A stretch of DNA of 38,132 nucleotides from Nitrosomonas sp. (lineage in GTDB: Bacteria; Pseudomonadota; Gammaproteobacteria; Burkholderiales; Nitrosomonadaceae), in the NCBI RefSeq assembly GCF_019752415.1, contig NZ_JAIEME010000060.1, forward strand, positions 1 to 38,132, in the 5' to 3' direction. The notes under the pieces were generated by a model. The model searched no databases. It worked only from the letters and a program-made list of their open reading frames with translations, and was not told where the DNA came from. Both the position numbers and the translations under genes were made by a program. Positions 19,528 to 27,229 of the stretch are shown here, piece by piece; position 1 is the stretch's first letter, and each line of letters starts with the position of its first letter.

Positions 19528-20943
19528 ATGCGTTATATTTCAACTCGTGGTGGAATGCCACCCAAATCGTTTTCAGAAATCCTATTAAGCGGTTTGTCTC
19601 CCGACGGCGGATTGGCGATGCCGGAATCGTATCCGCAGATTACCGCAGCAGAATTGAATGCGTGGCGTGGTTTGAGTTATCCGGCGCTTGCGTTCGAAAT
19701 CCTGTCGCGCTTTGTCGATGATATTCCGTCGAACGATTTGCGCAATCTGATTCATCAAACCTATACCGCCGAAGTGTTTGGCAGTGCGGATGTCACGCCG
19801 CTTAAAACGCTGGAGCCGGGTTTGCATATTCTGGGATTGTCCAATGGGCCGACCTTGGCGTTTAAAGATATCGCGATGCAGTTGCTTGGCAATTTGTTTC
19901 AATACCAATTGGCCAAAACCGGTGACGAGCTGAACATTCTCGGTGCGACCTCGGGGGATACGGGCTCCAGTGCCGAATACGCCATGCGCGGCAAGCACGG
20001 CATCCGGGTTTTTATGTTGTCTCCTCTGGGGAAAATGAGCCGTTTCCAGACGGCGCAGATGTTTTCCTTACAGGATAAAAATATTTTCAATATTGCTATT
20101 CGCGGCGTATTCGACGATTGCCAAGATATCGTCAAGGCCGTCAGTAATGATCATGCGTTCAAACAAGCGCACCGGATCGGCACAGTCAATTCGATCAACT
20201 GGGCGCGCATCGTGGCGCAGGTGGTGTATTACTTCAAAGGCTATTTTGCCGCGACTAAAAGCAATGATGAGCAAGTCTCTTTTGCTGTCCCGTCCGGGAA
20301 TTTTGGCAATATCTGCGCGGGTCACGTGGCGCGAATGATGGGCCTGCCGATTAAACACCTAATTCTGGCGACCAATGAGAACGATGTGCTGGATGAGTTT
20401 TTCAGAGCCGGTGTTTATCGTCCGCGTGCCACTACCGAAACTCAGCACACCAGCAGCCCGTCGATGGATATTTCTAAAGCCTCCAATTTTGAGCGATTTA
20501 TTTTTGACCTGACCGAAAGAAACGCCAAGCAAGTGGTTGAATTGTGGTCAGCAGTGGATAAAGGCAAAGCCTTCGATTTATCGATCACACCGCTATTTGC
20601 AAAAATTAAGGATTATGGCTTTGTATCCGGCAGCAGCAACCACGCCGGACGCATTGCTACCATTCATGATATCTATCAGCGTTATCACGTTCTGGTTGAT
20701 ACGCATACTGCAGATGGTCTGAAAGTCGGTCAGGCGTACCGTGAAGCCAGCGTGCCGCTGATCTGTCTGGAAACCGCGCTACCAGTGAAATTTGCCGAAA
20801 GCATCCAGGAAGCCATTGGTCACGAACCAAAACGCCCGACGGGTTTCGAGAATCTGGAGAGTTTGCCGCAGCGGTTTGTTGTTAAGGATGCGGATGTGGC
20901 GACGGTGAAAAACTATATTGATGAGCAGTGTAGAGCGAAGTAG
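19528..20943 (+). CDS. thrC: threonine synthase
   Basis: ThrC converts O-phosphohomoserine to threonine with PLP. The product is 471 residues, the long form. It begins 'MRYISTRGGMPPKSFSEILL', the standard start of the N-terminal domain. The PLP Lys is at 113 in 'PTLAFKDIAMQLLGNLF', and 'GATSGDTGSSAEYAMRGKHG' follows. The ATG 19528 is chosen because this N-terminus is conserved; the frame stays open back to 19444, but those residues look like leader sequence. thrB is not in the window. Confidence 0.96.
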   Translation: MRYISTRGGMPPKSFSEILLSGLSPDGGLAMPESYPQITAAELNAWRGLSYPALAFEILSRFVDDIPSNDLRNLIHQTYTAEVFGSADVTPLKTLEPGLHILGLSNGPTLAFKDIAMQLLGNLFQYQLAKTGDELNILGATSGDTGSSAEYAMRGKHGIRVFMLSPLGKMSRFQTAQMFSLQDKNIFNIAIRGVFDDCQDIVKAVSNDHAFKQAHRIGTVNSINWARIVAQVVYYFKGYFAATKSNDEQVSFAVPSGNFGNICAGHVARMMGLPIKHLILATNENDVLDEFFRAGVYRPRATTETQHTSSPSMDISKASNFERFIFDLTERNAKQVVELWSAVDKGKAFDLSITPLFAKIKDYGFVSGSSNHAGRIATIHDIYQRYHVLVDTHTADGLKVGQAYREASVPLICLETALPVKFAESIQEAIGHEPKRPTGFENLESLPQRFVVKDADVATVKNYIDEQCRAK

Positions 20944-20951
20944 TTTAGTAG

Positions 20952-20976
20952 GTTGGAGTGAGTAGTAAACTCCAAC
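20952..20976 (+). terminator. stem-loop after thrC, possible terminator
   Basis: GTTGGAGT pairs with ACTCCAAC around a nine-base loop (8 bp perfect stem), starting nine bases after the thrC stop. There is no run of T after it, so it is a weak intrinsic terminator at best or an RNA 3'-end stabiliser. Confidence 0.45.
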
Positions 20977-21304
20977 AATTGAGAAGTAAAGAGCATGTTT
21001 AGCTCCTTTTGACAATTACACCTACCGCTTTTCTGTGCAAATGAAACTCGGTATGTTTTAGCCAAAGTTACAAAGCAAGCGAAGAGCTTTTGGCCTTTTA
21101 AAGGAATTGAGCAGAGCATAACTATTTTGAGTAGCTATCGCCCCCTTTCAAGCTATTGCTTGCGCGACAGGTGTACCTATATTGTCAAAGTTAAGCACCT
21201 TCAAACGATTCAACGTTTCAATACGCTTAAGGCTGTACGCCAATGTCATCAAGAGCCCACTCCCATCATGGCGCGTGCTGCCCAATACTGCGCCGGAAGT
21301 TACC
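20977..21304. other. intergenic stretch after thrC; no gene recognised
   Basis: Neither strand holds a convincing gene. On the minus strand around 21180-21270 a short open segment reads 'LLMTLAYSLKRIETLNRL', which loosely recalls the end of a DDE transposase, but it is broken and I cannot assign a family. The region marks the left side of the accessory segment that runs to about 27126. Confidence 0.3.
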
Positions 21305-21775
21305 CTATACCCACCCGTCCTGGAATAGGACGCTGCCGATCAGATGGGTGACAGCTTCGGAACTTTGTGCAATCTCAACCGGCAGCCAATTGCGATCTAT
21401 TTGATTGCTTTCCAGCCGAGATAATTGCAGTTCGAGTTCATCGCCGGTTGCAGACCGCCCCAATGTTTGGGTGTAGATCGTTTGCACATAATCGGTATCG
21501 GATAAATCTTGCAAATCGGCCCGCTGCTGAAACTAATCCAGAATTGCATCCGGGTCGTAAGGCTTTTGCAATGTTTCGCGTCCGAGTTGCCATTCCGCTG
21601 CGGTGGCATCGCGGTTAAAGAAGCTGTGCACCAGGCGCGATAAAATGCCTTCGGTTTGATTGTGCGCAATCACGACGGTTTCATTGTTGTCGAATGCAAC
21701 CATTTCGGCATTCTTAATGCTGAACATGGCGCCATCACTGAGTTGTGTCAATTCCAGACGATTACCGGAAAACTT
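21305..21775 (-). pseudogene. DUF4214-type protein, C-terminal fragment with internal stop
   Basis: Reading the minus strand, 'LELTQLSDGAMFSIKNAEMV' and 'VHSFFNRDATAAEWQLGRET' are followed by 'YDPDAILD', a TAG stop near 21530, then in the same frame 'FQQRADLQDLSDTDYVQTIY' and 'QTLGRSATGDELELQL', ending 'GSVLFQDGWV'. The 'DTDYVQTIYTQTLGR' segment is characteristic of the DUF4214 domain found in large secreted or calcium-binding repeat proteins. The N-terminal part is missing and abuts the M18 remnant. A second, shorter copy of its 3' end lies at 27024-27126. Confidence 0.65.
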
Positions 21776-22362
21776 CAGGTGCCACAACCTTATTTTCTGG
21801 CATTGCTGGAAGAGGCGGCAGGCATCGGCGCTGCGCAAATTCTATTGTGGGATTTGGCGGTTTACGACACGCAGAAAGGCACGTTTTGGGGCGCGAATCA
21901 GTAATTGCCCGCCGACAGTCAGATCAATAACCTGGCTTCCTGCCACGCCGGACCGCAAGCCTTGCTGGACGATACCACCCTGAACAATGCTGAAAGCACG
22001 CTGGTGTGCGCGTTTTTTGATCACGAAGAAATTGGCAGCGAAAGCCATATTAGTGCCGCTGGAAGCTTTCTATCCGATGTCTTGCAGCGCATCAGCATCG
22101 CGACGTCATCGGAGCGCGAAGATGCGGCACCACGCGCTTTATCCAGTGGTGCGAAGATGCCGGTGTTCCCTATCAACGCTACTCGCACCGCAGCGACTTG
22201 TTCTGCGGCAGCACCATCGGCCCGATCGCCTCAGCAAAACTCGGCATCCGCAGCGTCGATATCGGCTGCCCAATGTGGGCGATGCACAGCATCCGCGAAA
22301 GCGCCGGTGTGCAGGATCATGAGGATATGATCAAAGTGTTGAAACGGTTTCTTAGCGATTAG
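21776..22362 (+). pseudogene. M18-family (aspartyl) aminopeptidase, decayed C-terminal half
   Basis: Starting at about 21776 the plus strand reads 'LALLEEAAGIGAAQILLWDL', 'AVYDTQKGTFWGANQ', an in-frame TAA (21902-21904), then 'ADSQINNLASCHAG', 'VCAFFDHEEIGSESHISAAG' and 'SFLSDVLQRI'. After a frameshift at about 22100-22140 it continues 'CGSTIGPIASAKLGIRSVDI', 'GCPMWAMHSIRESAG' and stops at 22360-22362. These are the metal-binding (DHEEIGS) and C-terminal His segments of M18 peptidases. The N-terminal half is absent. With one stop, one shift and a truncation this is clearly non-functional. Confidence 0.85.
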
Positions 22363-22411
22363 GTGCGGTAAACTACTGCACTTATTACTAAATCCGTATA
22401 CCGGGCTAGAC

Positions 22412-25400
22412 ATGACCAAACTTTTTATTTCGCATAGCTCGCAAGATGATGCTTTTGTTCGTGAACTGCGTGAAGCGCTTGCCGACCACGGTCAAGCTGG
22501 TTGGATCGATTCGCGCGAGTTGCGTGGTGGCGATCCGCTTTGGACGGAAATCCAGAAGGCCATTGATGACGCATCGGCTTACGCAGTCGTGGTCAGCACG
22601 AATTCACTGCAATCCAAGTGGGTGGGTAAGGAATTGTGTTATGCGTTGGAAGTGCAAAAGCAACGCGGCAAAGAGCAGTTTCCGGTGATTCCGCTGTCAC
22701 TTGACGGCACTAAGCTTGGTGTACTGGAAAATTTCTTTGCTGAAGAATCGATTTATATTTCCGTGAGCAGCCAAGCAGGTGGTGTCGAGGCCGCAATGAA
22801 TGCGATCCTGGTTGCATTGAGGCTGCGAGATCCCGCTGACGTCGCTGCGACACCGCAGCCCAAAGCCGAGCCGCTGGAAGAACTCGTACTCGAATTGAGT
22901 GATTTGAGATTCAACGACAGAGAAGGCAAACGCCGTGCCTCGGCTCGCGCTCGGCTGATTTACGAACCGGCAACACCAGGGCAACGTGAAGTTACAAGCG
23001 TGCAATCATGGCGATTCATTGCACCCATCGATCCCATCGAAGCCGAAGAATTGCGCTGGTATTTGGAAAAATACGCCATTTGGCCGAGTCATTATTTCCG
23101 CGACCGGGCACGCAAGGTAGAAGAGAATCTGAAGGCATGGGGAAAACTGCTTTACGAAGCGGCGATACCTGTCGCGCATACCGCCAATGTCATGCAAGCG
23201 TGGGCGCGGATTAATGGCGGCGCCGGACGCCGGTTTTCGGTTCACGTCGATACCGCACTTGAAGCGGACGCGCCGGGAGCCGAAGTGAATGCAGCACGCG
23301 AAGTTGCCACCTTGTTGCTTGGTTTGCCGTGGGAATTGCTGCACGATGACGATGGCTACTTGTTTCAAGGAGCGAAACCCACCCGGGTACGCCGCCGCTT
23401 ACCGAATACCGGCGTATATGATGTGCCGGTGGTCGCCACGCCGATCCGTATCCTGCTGGTCACCGCCAGACCGGAAGACGAAGCTTGCGGCTACTTCGAT
23501 CACCGTGCAAGCGCATTGCCGCTGGTCGAAGCGCTGGAAGCGCTGCCCGGTTTGGTCAAGCTGTGGGTGCTCAATCCGCCGACATTACCGGCTTTGCGCA
23601 AAGAATTCGATCGCGCGCGCGACGAAAACAAACCATATCATGTCGTTCATTTCGACGGCCACGGCGTATATGACCGCTATGCGGGTCTTGGCGGATTGTG
23701 TTTCGAGCTTCCCGAAGATGCCGGCAAGCTCGAGCGACGCCGCCATGCCACCATCTACACCAACGAACTCGGTCCATTATTGCGTGATCACCGCATTCCG
23801 CTGGTTTTCCTGGAAGCGTGTCAAACCGCACAAGCGGAAAAAGCTTCTGAATCCGTCGCTTCCGAATTACTGAAGGTGGGTATCGCTTCCGTAGTCGCCA
23901 TGAGCCACAGCGTACTGGTTGAAACAGCAAAACGTTTTGTCGCAGCGTTTTATCAGGCATTGGCCGCAGGTAAACGCGTCGGCGACGCCATGCTTGCCGG
24001 TCAGCGGCAACTGAAGGACGATAGCTTTCGCGGACGCATTTTCGGCGCCGGTGAGCTGCGGCTGGAAGATTGGTTCGTGCCGGTGCTGTTCCAGGAAAAG
24101 GACGATCCGCAACTGTTCAAAACCGCACCCGCGAAGCAAACACGGGAAGATTTTCAATCCAGGTTACAGATACGGCTCGGTGAATTGCCGCCGGAACCGC
24201 AAACCGGCTTTGTCGGGCGCAGCCGCGAACTGCTGGCATTGCAGCGGCTGTTGCTGCACGAGCGCTACGCCGTGGTGCGCGGCCAAGGCGGCGAAGGCAA
24301 AACCGCGCTGGCCGCCGAATTTGCCCGCTGGATGGTGCGCTCGCAGCAAATCCGCCGCGCCGCATTTGTTTCGGTTGAAACGCACAGCCACGCTGCCGCA
24401 GTGCTCGATACGCTCGGCCGCCAGTTGGTGGATCAGGATTATTCGGTCGCCACGTTCCAGAACATAGGCCAAGCCATGCAGCCGGTGGAACGGGCATTGC
24501 GCGAGCAAGCCACTTTGTTGATCGTCGACAACATGGAGAGCATCCTGTTGCCGCCTTTTATGCAGCATGAAACTCCGCAAGCCTTATCGGACGACGCATA
24601 TGAAACATTGCAAGGAATACTCGCGCTATGCGAACGGCTGCTGCAAGTTGGCGACACACGATTGCTGTTTACCAGCCGCGAGGCGTTACCCGCGCCGTTC
24701 GATGCCGAACGCAATCGCCGCGAATTGCACCGGCTCGACCGCCACGATGCGGTTAAATTGGTCGAACGGGTGTTGAATGCCGCCGGTGATGAAGCGGGTA
24801 CCGCCAGCGACGCCGCCCGCGAAGAAATCGAGCAACTGGTCGACGCGGTGCATGGCCACGCCCGCACCTTGTCGCTGCTGGCGCCGGAATTGCGCAGCCG
24901 CGGCGTTACCGCGACGCACGCATCGCTCGTCGAGTTAATGGCTGACATGGAACGGCGCTTTCCCGGCAACCGCGAGCAATCGGTATTTGCCAGCGTCGAA
25001 TTGTCGTTGCGCCGCCTGTCGCAGGAAAATCGACAGCGGGTGCATGCGCTGGGAGTGTTTCACGGCGTGGCCGATCTGGATGTGCTTCGTCTTATGATGC
25101 AATGGCAAGAAGCCGATGTGGCTTCGCTGGCAAATGAGCTGATTGAAACCGGACTGGCGACACCGGATCGTTACAACCACCTCACGCTGAACCCTGCGCT
25201 TTGTCCCTACTTGCGCGGAAAGTTAGAGGTTAACGAACGGGAATCGTTGACAACGCGTTGGGTTGAGGCGATGCAACCGTATGTTGACTACCTCGTGCAG
25301 CAACGAAGTCAGAACATCGAAATCGCAGCAACGCTGACAGTGCTGGAACTGCCAAACTTGTTTGCATTGCTGAATCGAGTACAACGTACCGGGAATGTGG

Positions 25401-26788
25401 AAACGACCATTGACCTGACTACTTCGCTTTTCTCCTTGTTGCAATCTATCGGTAAACCGCGATTGCTGGAGCAAGTTGGACAGATACGCGATGCTGCCGT
25501 AACAGCATCCGGCGATACTTGGAATCACGTGAAATTTGGCGCGCAACGAACCCGCATCGAGCAGCAATGGGCTGCTGGCCGGTTGCGTGAGGCTTTCGAT
25601 GCAGCGCAAGCATTGTTGCAGCGTGCCCGAATGGCGGGGGAACAAGCCTACCCTGGTGCCGATTACGATCTGGCGATGGCGCATTTCTTACTCGCACGGG
25701 TATTGGAAATGGCTGGTGGCGCTGATCAGGCATTGCCATTGCTGAACGAAGCCCGATATCGTTTCGAAGCCATCGCACAGCAACAAGATAACAAATCCGC
25801 AGAAGGAATGGCAGCAGCGTGCTTTACGGAGCAAGGTGATTGTTTTGTCGATTTGGGTCGATTGGATGAAGCAGTCGTGGCGTATGAAGAAAGAATTCGC
25901 CGCGGAAAACAACTTGGTGATGATAGAGGTATTGCCGTGGGTAAAGCGCAGCTTGGAACCGTTTATTTGCAGCAGCGCAAATATCCCGAAGCGCTGCAAG
26001 CGTATGCCGAAGCTCGTGAACAATTTGTGCAATTGAACGAACCGGTTTCTATAGCTGCGAGCTGGCATCAGACAGGCATGGTGTATCAATCAATGAAACA
26101 ACCGGCTGCGGCGGAGGATGCCTACCGGCAATCGCTCAAAATCGAAGTTCAGATCGGCAGTGTTGGCGGACAGGCGAGCACGCTCAATCAATTGGGGGGA
26201 CTATATGATGCCATCAACCGCCCGGAAGAAGCGGTGGCTTTTTTCCGGCAAGCAGCAGATAAGTATGTTGAGATCGGCGATACAGCCAGTGAAGGAAGAA
26301 CAAGAAATAATCTTGGCAACACCTTATGCAAGCTTCGCCGTTTCGACGAAGCGCGGCAGGAAATCCGTCGTGCGATAGCTTGTGCTGCTCCATTGGGTCA
26401 CGCTGCTGAACCTTGGAATACTTGGAGCATTCTTGCCGACATCGAAACCGCGGCCGGTAATTCCGCTGCTGTCGCTGAAGCAAAGCAAAAAGCGATTACC
26501 AGTTACCTTGCTTACCGTCGCGATGGCGGTGAGAATCACCATCCCGACGGGCGCATCAGCGTTGCGATAACCGAGCGATTGCTTGCCGGAGATACTGCAG
26601 CGGCTGCAGCGTTGCTGCAGCAACTCGCCGATGATCCCGAAGCCGGTTGGCTTCAACCTTTCATCCAAGCGCTGCAAGCCATTGTCGATGGCAGTCGCGA
26701 CCGCAGCCTTGCCGATGCGCCCGATCTGGGCCATACGATGGCAGCCGAAATTCTCTTGCTGATTGAAACGCTGGAAAAACCCCGTTAG
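22412..26788 (+). CDS. TIR-CHAT-STAND NTPase-TPR protein, candidate NLR-like anti-phage effector
   Basis: This is a 1458-residue intact ORF. The TIR domain is at 1-135 ('KLFISHSSQDDAFVRELR'; probable NADase Glu at 74 in 'KWVGKELCYALE'). A linker ends in 'LLGLPWELL' at about 302-310. The CHAT caspase-like protease is at about 340-560, with His417 in 'VVHFDGHGVYD' and Cys470 in 'PLVFLEACQTAQ'. The STAND NTPase is at about 595-900, with Walker A GQGGEGKT at 624-631, Walker B 'TLLIVDNMES' ending at 710, and 'RLLFTSRE' at 750-757. Helical and TPR repeats fill about 1080-1360 ('EQGDCFVDLGRLDEAVVAYE'). In known STAND immune proteins the repeats sense a trigger, the NTPase oligomerises, and the N-terminal domain acts; a defence role here is inferred. 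The ATG follows the M18 remnant by 49 bases with only a weak ribosome site ('cgggctagac'). No known defence partner is adjacent. Confidence 0.9.
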   Translation: MTKLFISHSSQDDAFVRELREALADHGQAGWIDSRELRGGDPLWTEIQKAIDDASAYAVVVSTNSLQSKWVGKELCYALEVQKQRGKEQFPVIPLSLDGTKLGVLENFFAEESIYISVSSQAGGVEAAMNAILVALRLRDPADVAATPQPKAEPLEELVLELSDLRFNDREGKRRASARARLIYEPATPGQREVTSVQSWRFIAPIDPIEAEELRWYLEKYAIWPSHYFRDRARKVEENLKAWGKLLYEAAIPVAHTANVMQAWARINGGAGRRFSVHVDTALEADAPGAEVNAAREVATLLLGLPWELLHDDDGYLFQGAKPTRVRRRLPNTGVYDVPVVATPIRILLVTARPEDEACGYFDHRASALPLVEALEALPGLVKLWVLNPPTLPALRKEFDRARDENKPYHVVHFDGHGVYDRYAGLGGLCFELPEDAGKLERRRHATIYTNELGPLLRDHRIPLVFLEACQTAQAEKASESVASELLKVGIASVVAMSHSVLVETAKRFVAAFYQALAAGKRVGDAMLAGQRQLKDDSFRGRIFGAGELRLEDWFVPVLFQEKDDPQLFKTAPAKQTREDFQSRLQIRLGELPPEPQTGFVGRSRELLALQRLLLHERYAVVRGQGGEGKTALAAEFARWMVRSQQIRRAAFVSVETHSHAAAVLDTLGRQLVDQDYSVATFQNIGQAMQPVERALREQATLLIVDNMESILLPPFMQHETPQALSDDAYETLQGILALCERLLQVGDTRLLFTSREALPAPFDAERNRRELHRLDRHDAVKLVERVLNAAGDEAGTASDAAREEIEQLVDAVHGHARTLSLLAPELRSRGVTATHASLVELMADMERRFPGNREQSVFASVELSLRRLSQENRQRVHALGVFHGVADLDVLRLMMQWQEADVASLANELIETGLATPDRYNHLTLNPALCPYLRGKLEVNERESLTTRWVEAMQPYVDYLVQQRSQNIEIAATLTVLELPNLFALLNRVQRTGNVETTIDLTTSLFSLLQSIGKPRLLEQVGQIRDAAVTASGDTWNHVKFGAQRTRIEQQWAAGRLREAFDAAQALLQRARMAGEQAYPGADYDLAMAHFLLARVLEMAGGADQALPLLNEARYRFEAIAQQQDNKSAEGMAAACFTEQGDCFVDLGRLDEAVVAYEERIRRGKQLGDDRGIAVGKAQLGTVYLQQRKYPEALQAYAEAREQFVQLNEPVSIAASWHQTGMVYQSMKQPAAAEDAYRQSLKIEVQIGSVGGQASTLNQLGGLYDAINRPEEAVAFFRQAADKYVEIGDTASEGRTRNNLGNTLCKLRRFDEARQEIRRAIACAAPLGHAAEPWNTWSILADIETAAGNSAAVAEAKQKAITSYLAYRRDGGENHHPDGRISVAITERLLAGDTAAAAALLQQLADDPEAGWLQPFIQALQAIVDGSRDRSLADAPDLGHTMAAEILLLIETLEKPR

Positions 26789-26928
26789 CGCTAGCACTTC
26801 GCGGTAAGATTGCGTCCAATTAATGGAGTCTAGATTGTTTGGAATGTTTTTCTTTCGTTATTATTGTCCGATCCTATCAAATCGCCGATAGCTTTACCCG
26901 GCAAGGACGATTCTGAATAACCCGCTGT

Positions 26929-27000
26929 TGTCATTCCGGAATGCAGTGAGGAATCTTATTGCATCAACGGGATAGATTTCTCGCGTTGCTCGAAATGACA
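26929..27000. repeat. 72-base palindromic intergenic element (REP/MITE-like)
   Basis: The ends TGTCATTCCGG and CGAAATGACA are imperfect inverted repeats. Further in, 'gaggaatct' pairs with 'agatttctc' around a short loop, so the whole unit can fold into one long hairpin. Elements of this design ('gtcattcc...gaatgac') are widely dispersed in proteobacterial intergenic regions. Only one copy is in the window, so mobility is not shown. Confidence 0.6.
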
Positions 27001-27023
27001 GTTTTTTAGAGATTCCCTGGAAA

Positions 27024-27126
27024 CTATACCCACCCTTCCTGCAATAAGACGCTGCCGATCAGATGGGTCGCAGCTTCGGAACTCTGTGCGATTTCAACCG
27101 GCAGCCAGTTGCGATCTACTTGATGG
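27024..27126 (-). pseudogene. DUF4214-type C-terminal fragment, second copy
   Basis: About 103 bases are closely similar to 21305-21407, in the same orientation. Both translate on the minus strand to 'DRNWLPVEIAQSSEA' followed by 'THLIGSVL' and end with 'GWV' plus a TAG stop. Upstream of the shared part (beyond about 27126) the reading frame is lost. The two copies bracket the M18 remnant and the TIR-CHAT gene as direct repeats 5.7 kb apart. Confidence 0.7.
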
Positions 27127-27229
27127 TTTTATTATTCGCTGGAGGTGCTCGGACAATTGGAGTTGTTTTGAATCAAAAAATGATCTCAAACTTATATCTG
27201 TTTTGCACTGATGATAAGATGGCAGTGTG

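Noticed and set aside
23289..23873. 194-residue ORF inside the TIR-CHAT gene, plus strand, other frame
   Set aside because: It is a shadow of the high-G+C coding frame, rich in Arg, Cys and Ser with no domain; the long frame carries clear motifs throughout.
24439..24969. 176-residue minus-strand ORF opposite the NTPase domain
   Set aside because: It is an antisense shadow of the main gene, Ser/Arg-rich and without a plausible start context.
22412..26788. Possibility that the 1458-residue ORF is two fused or misassembled genes
   Set aside because: Domain order and linkers follow known effector-NTPase-repeat layouts and the frame is continuous with no internal start that has a good ribosome site.
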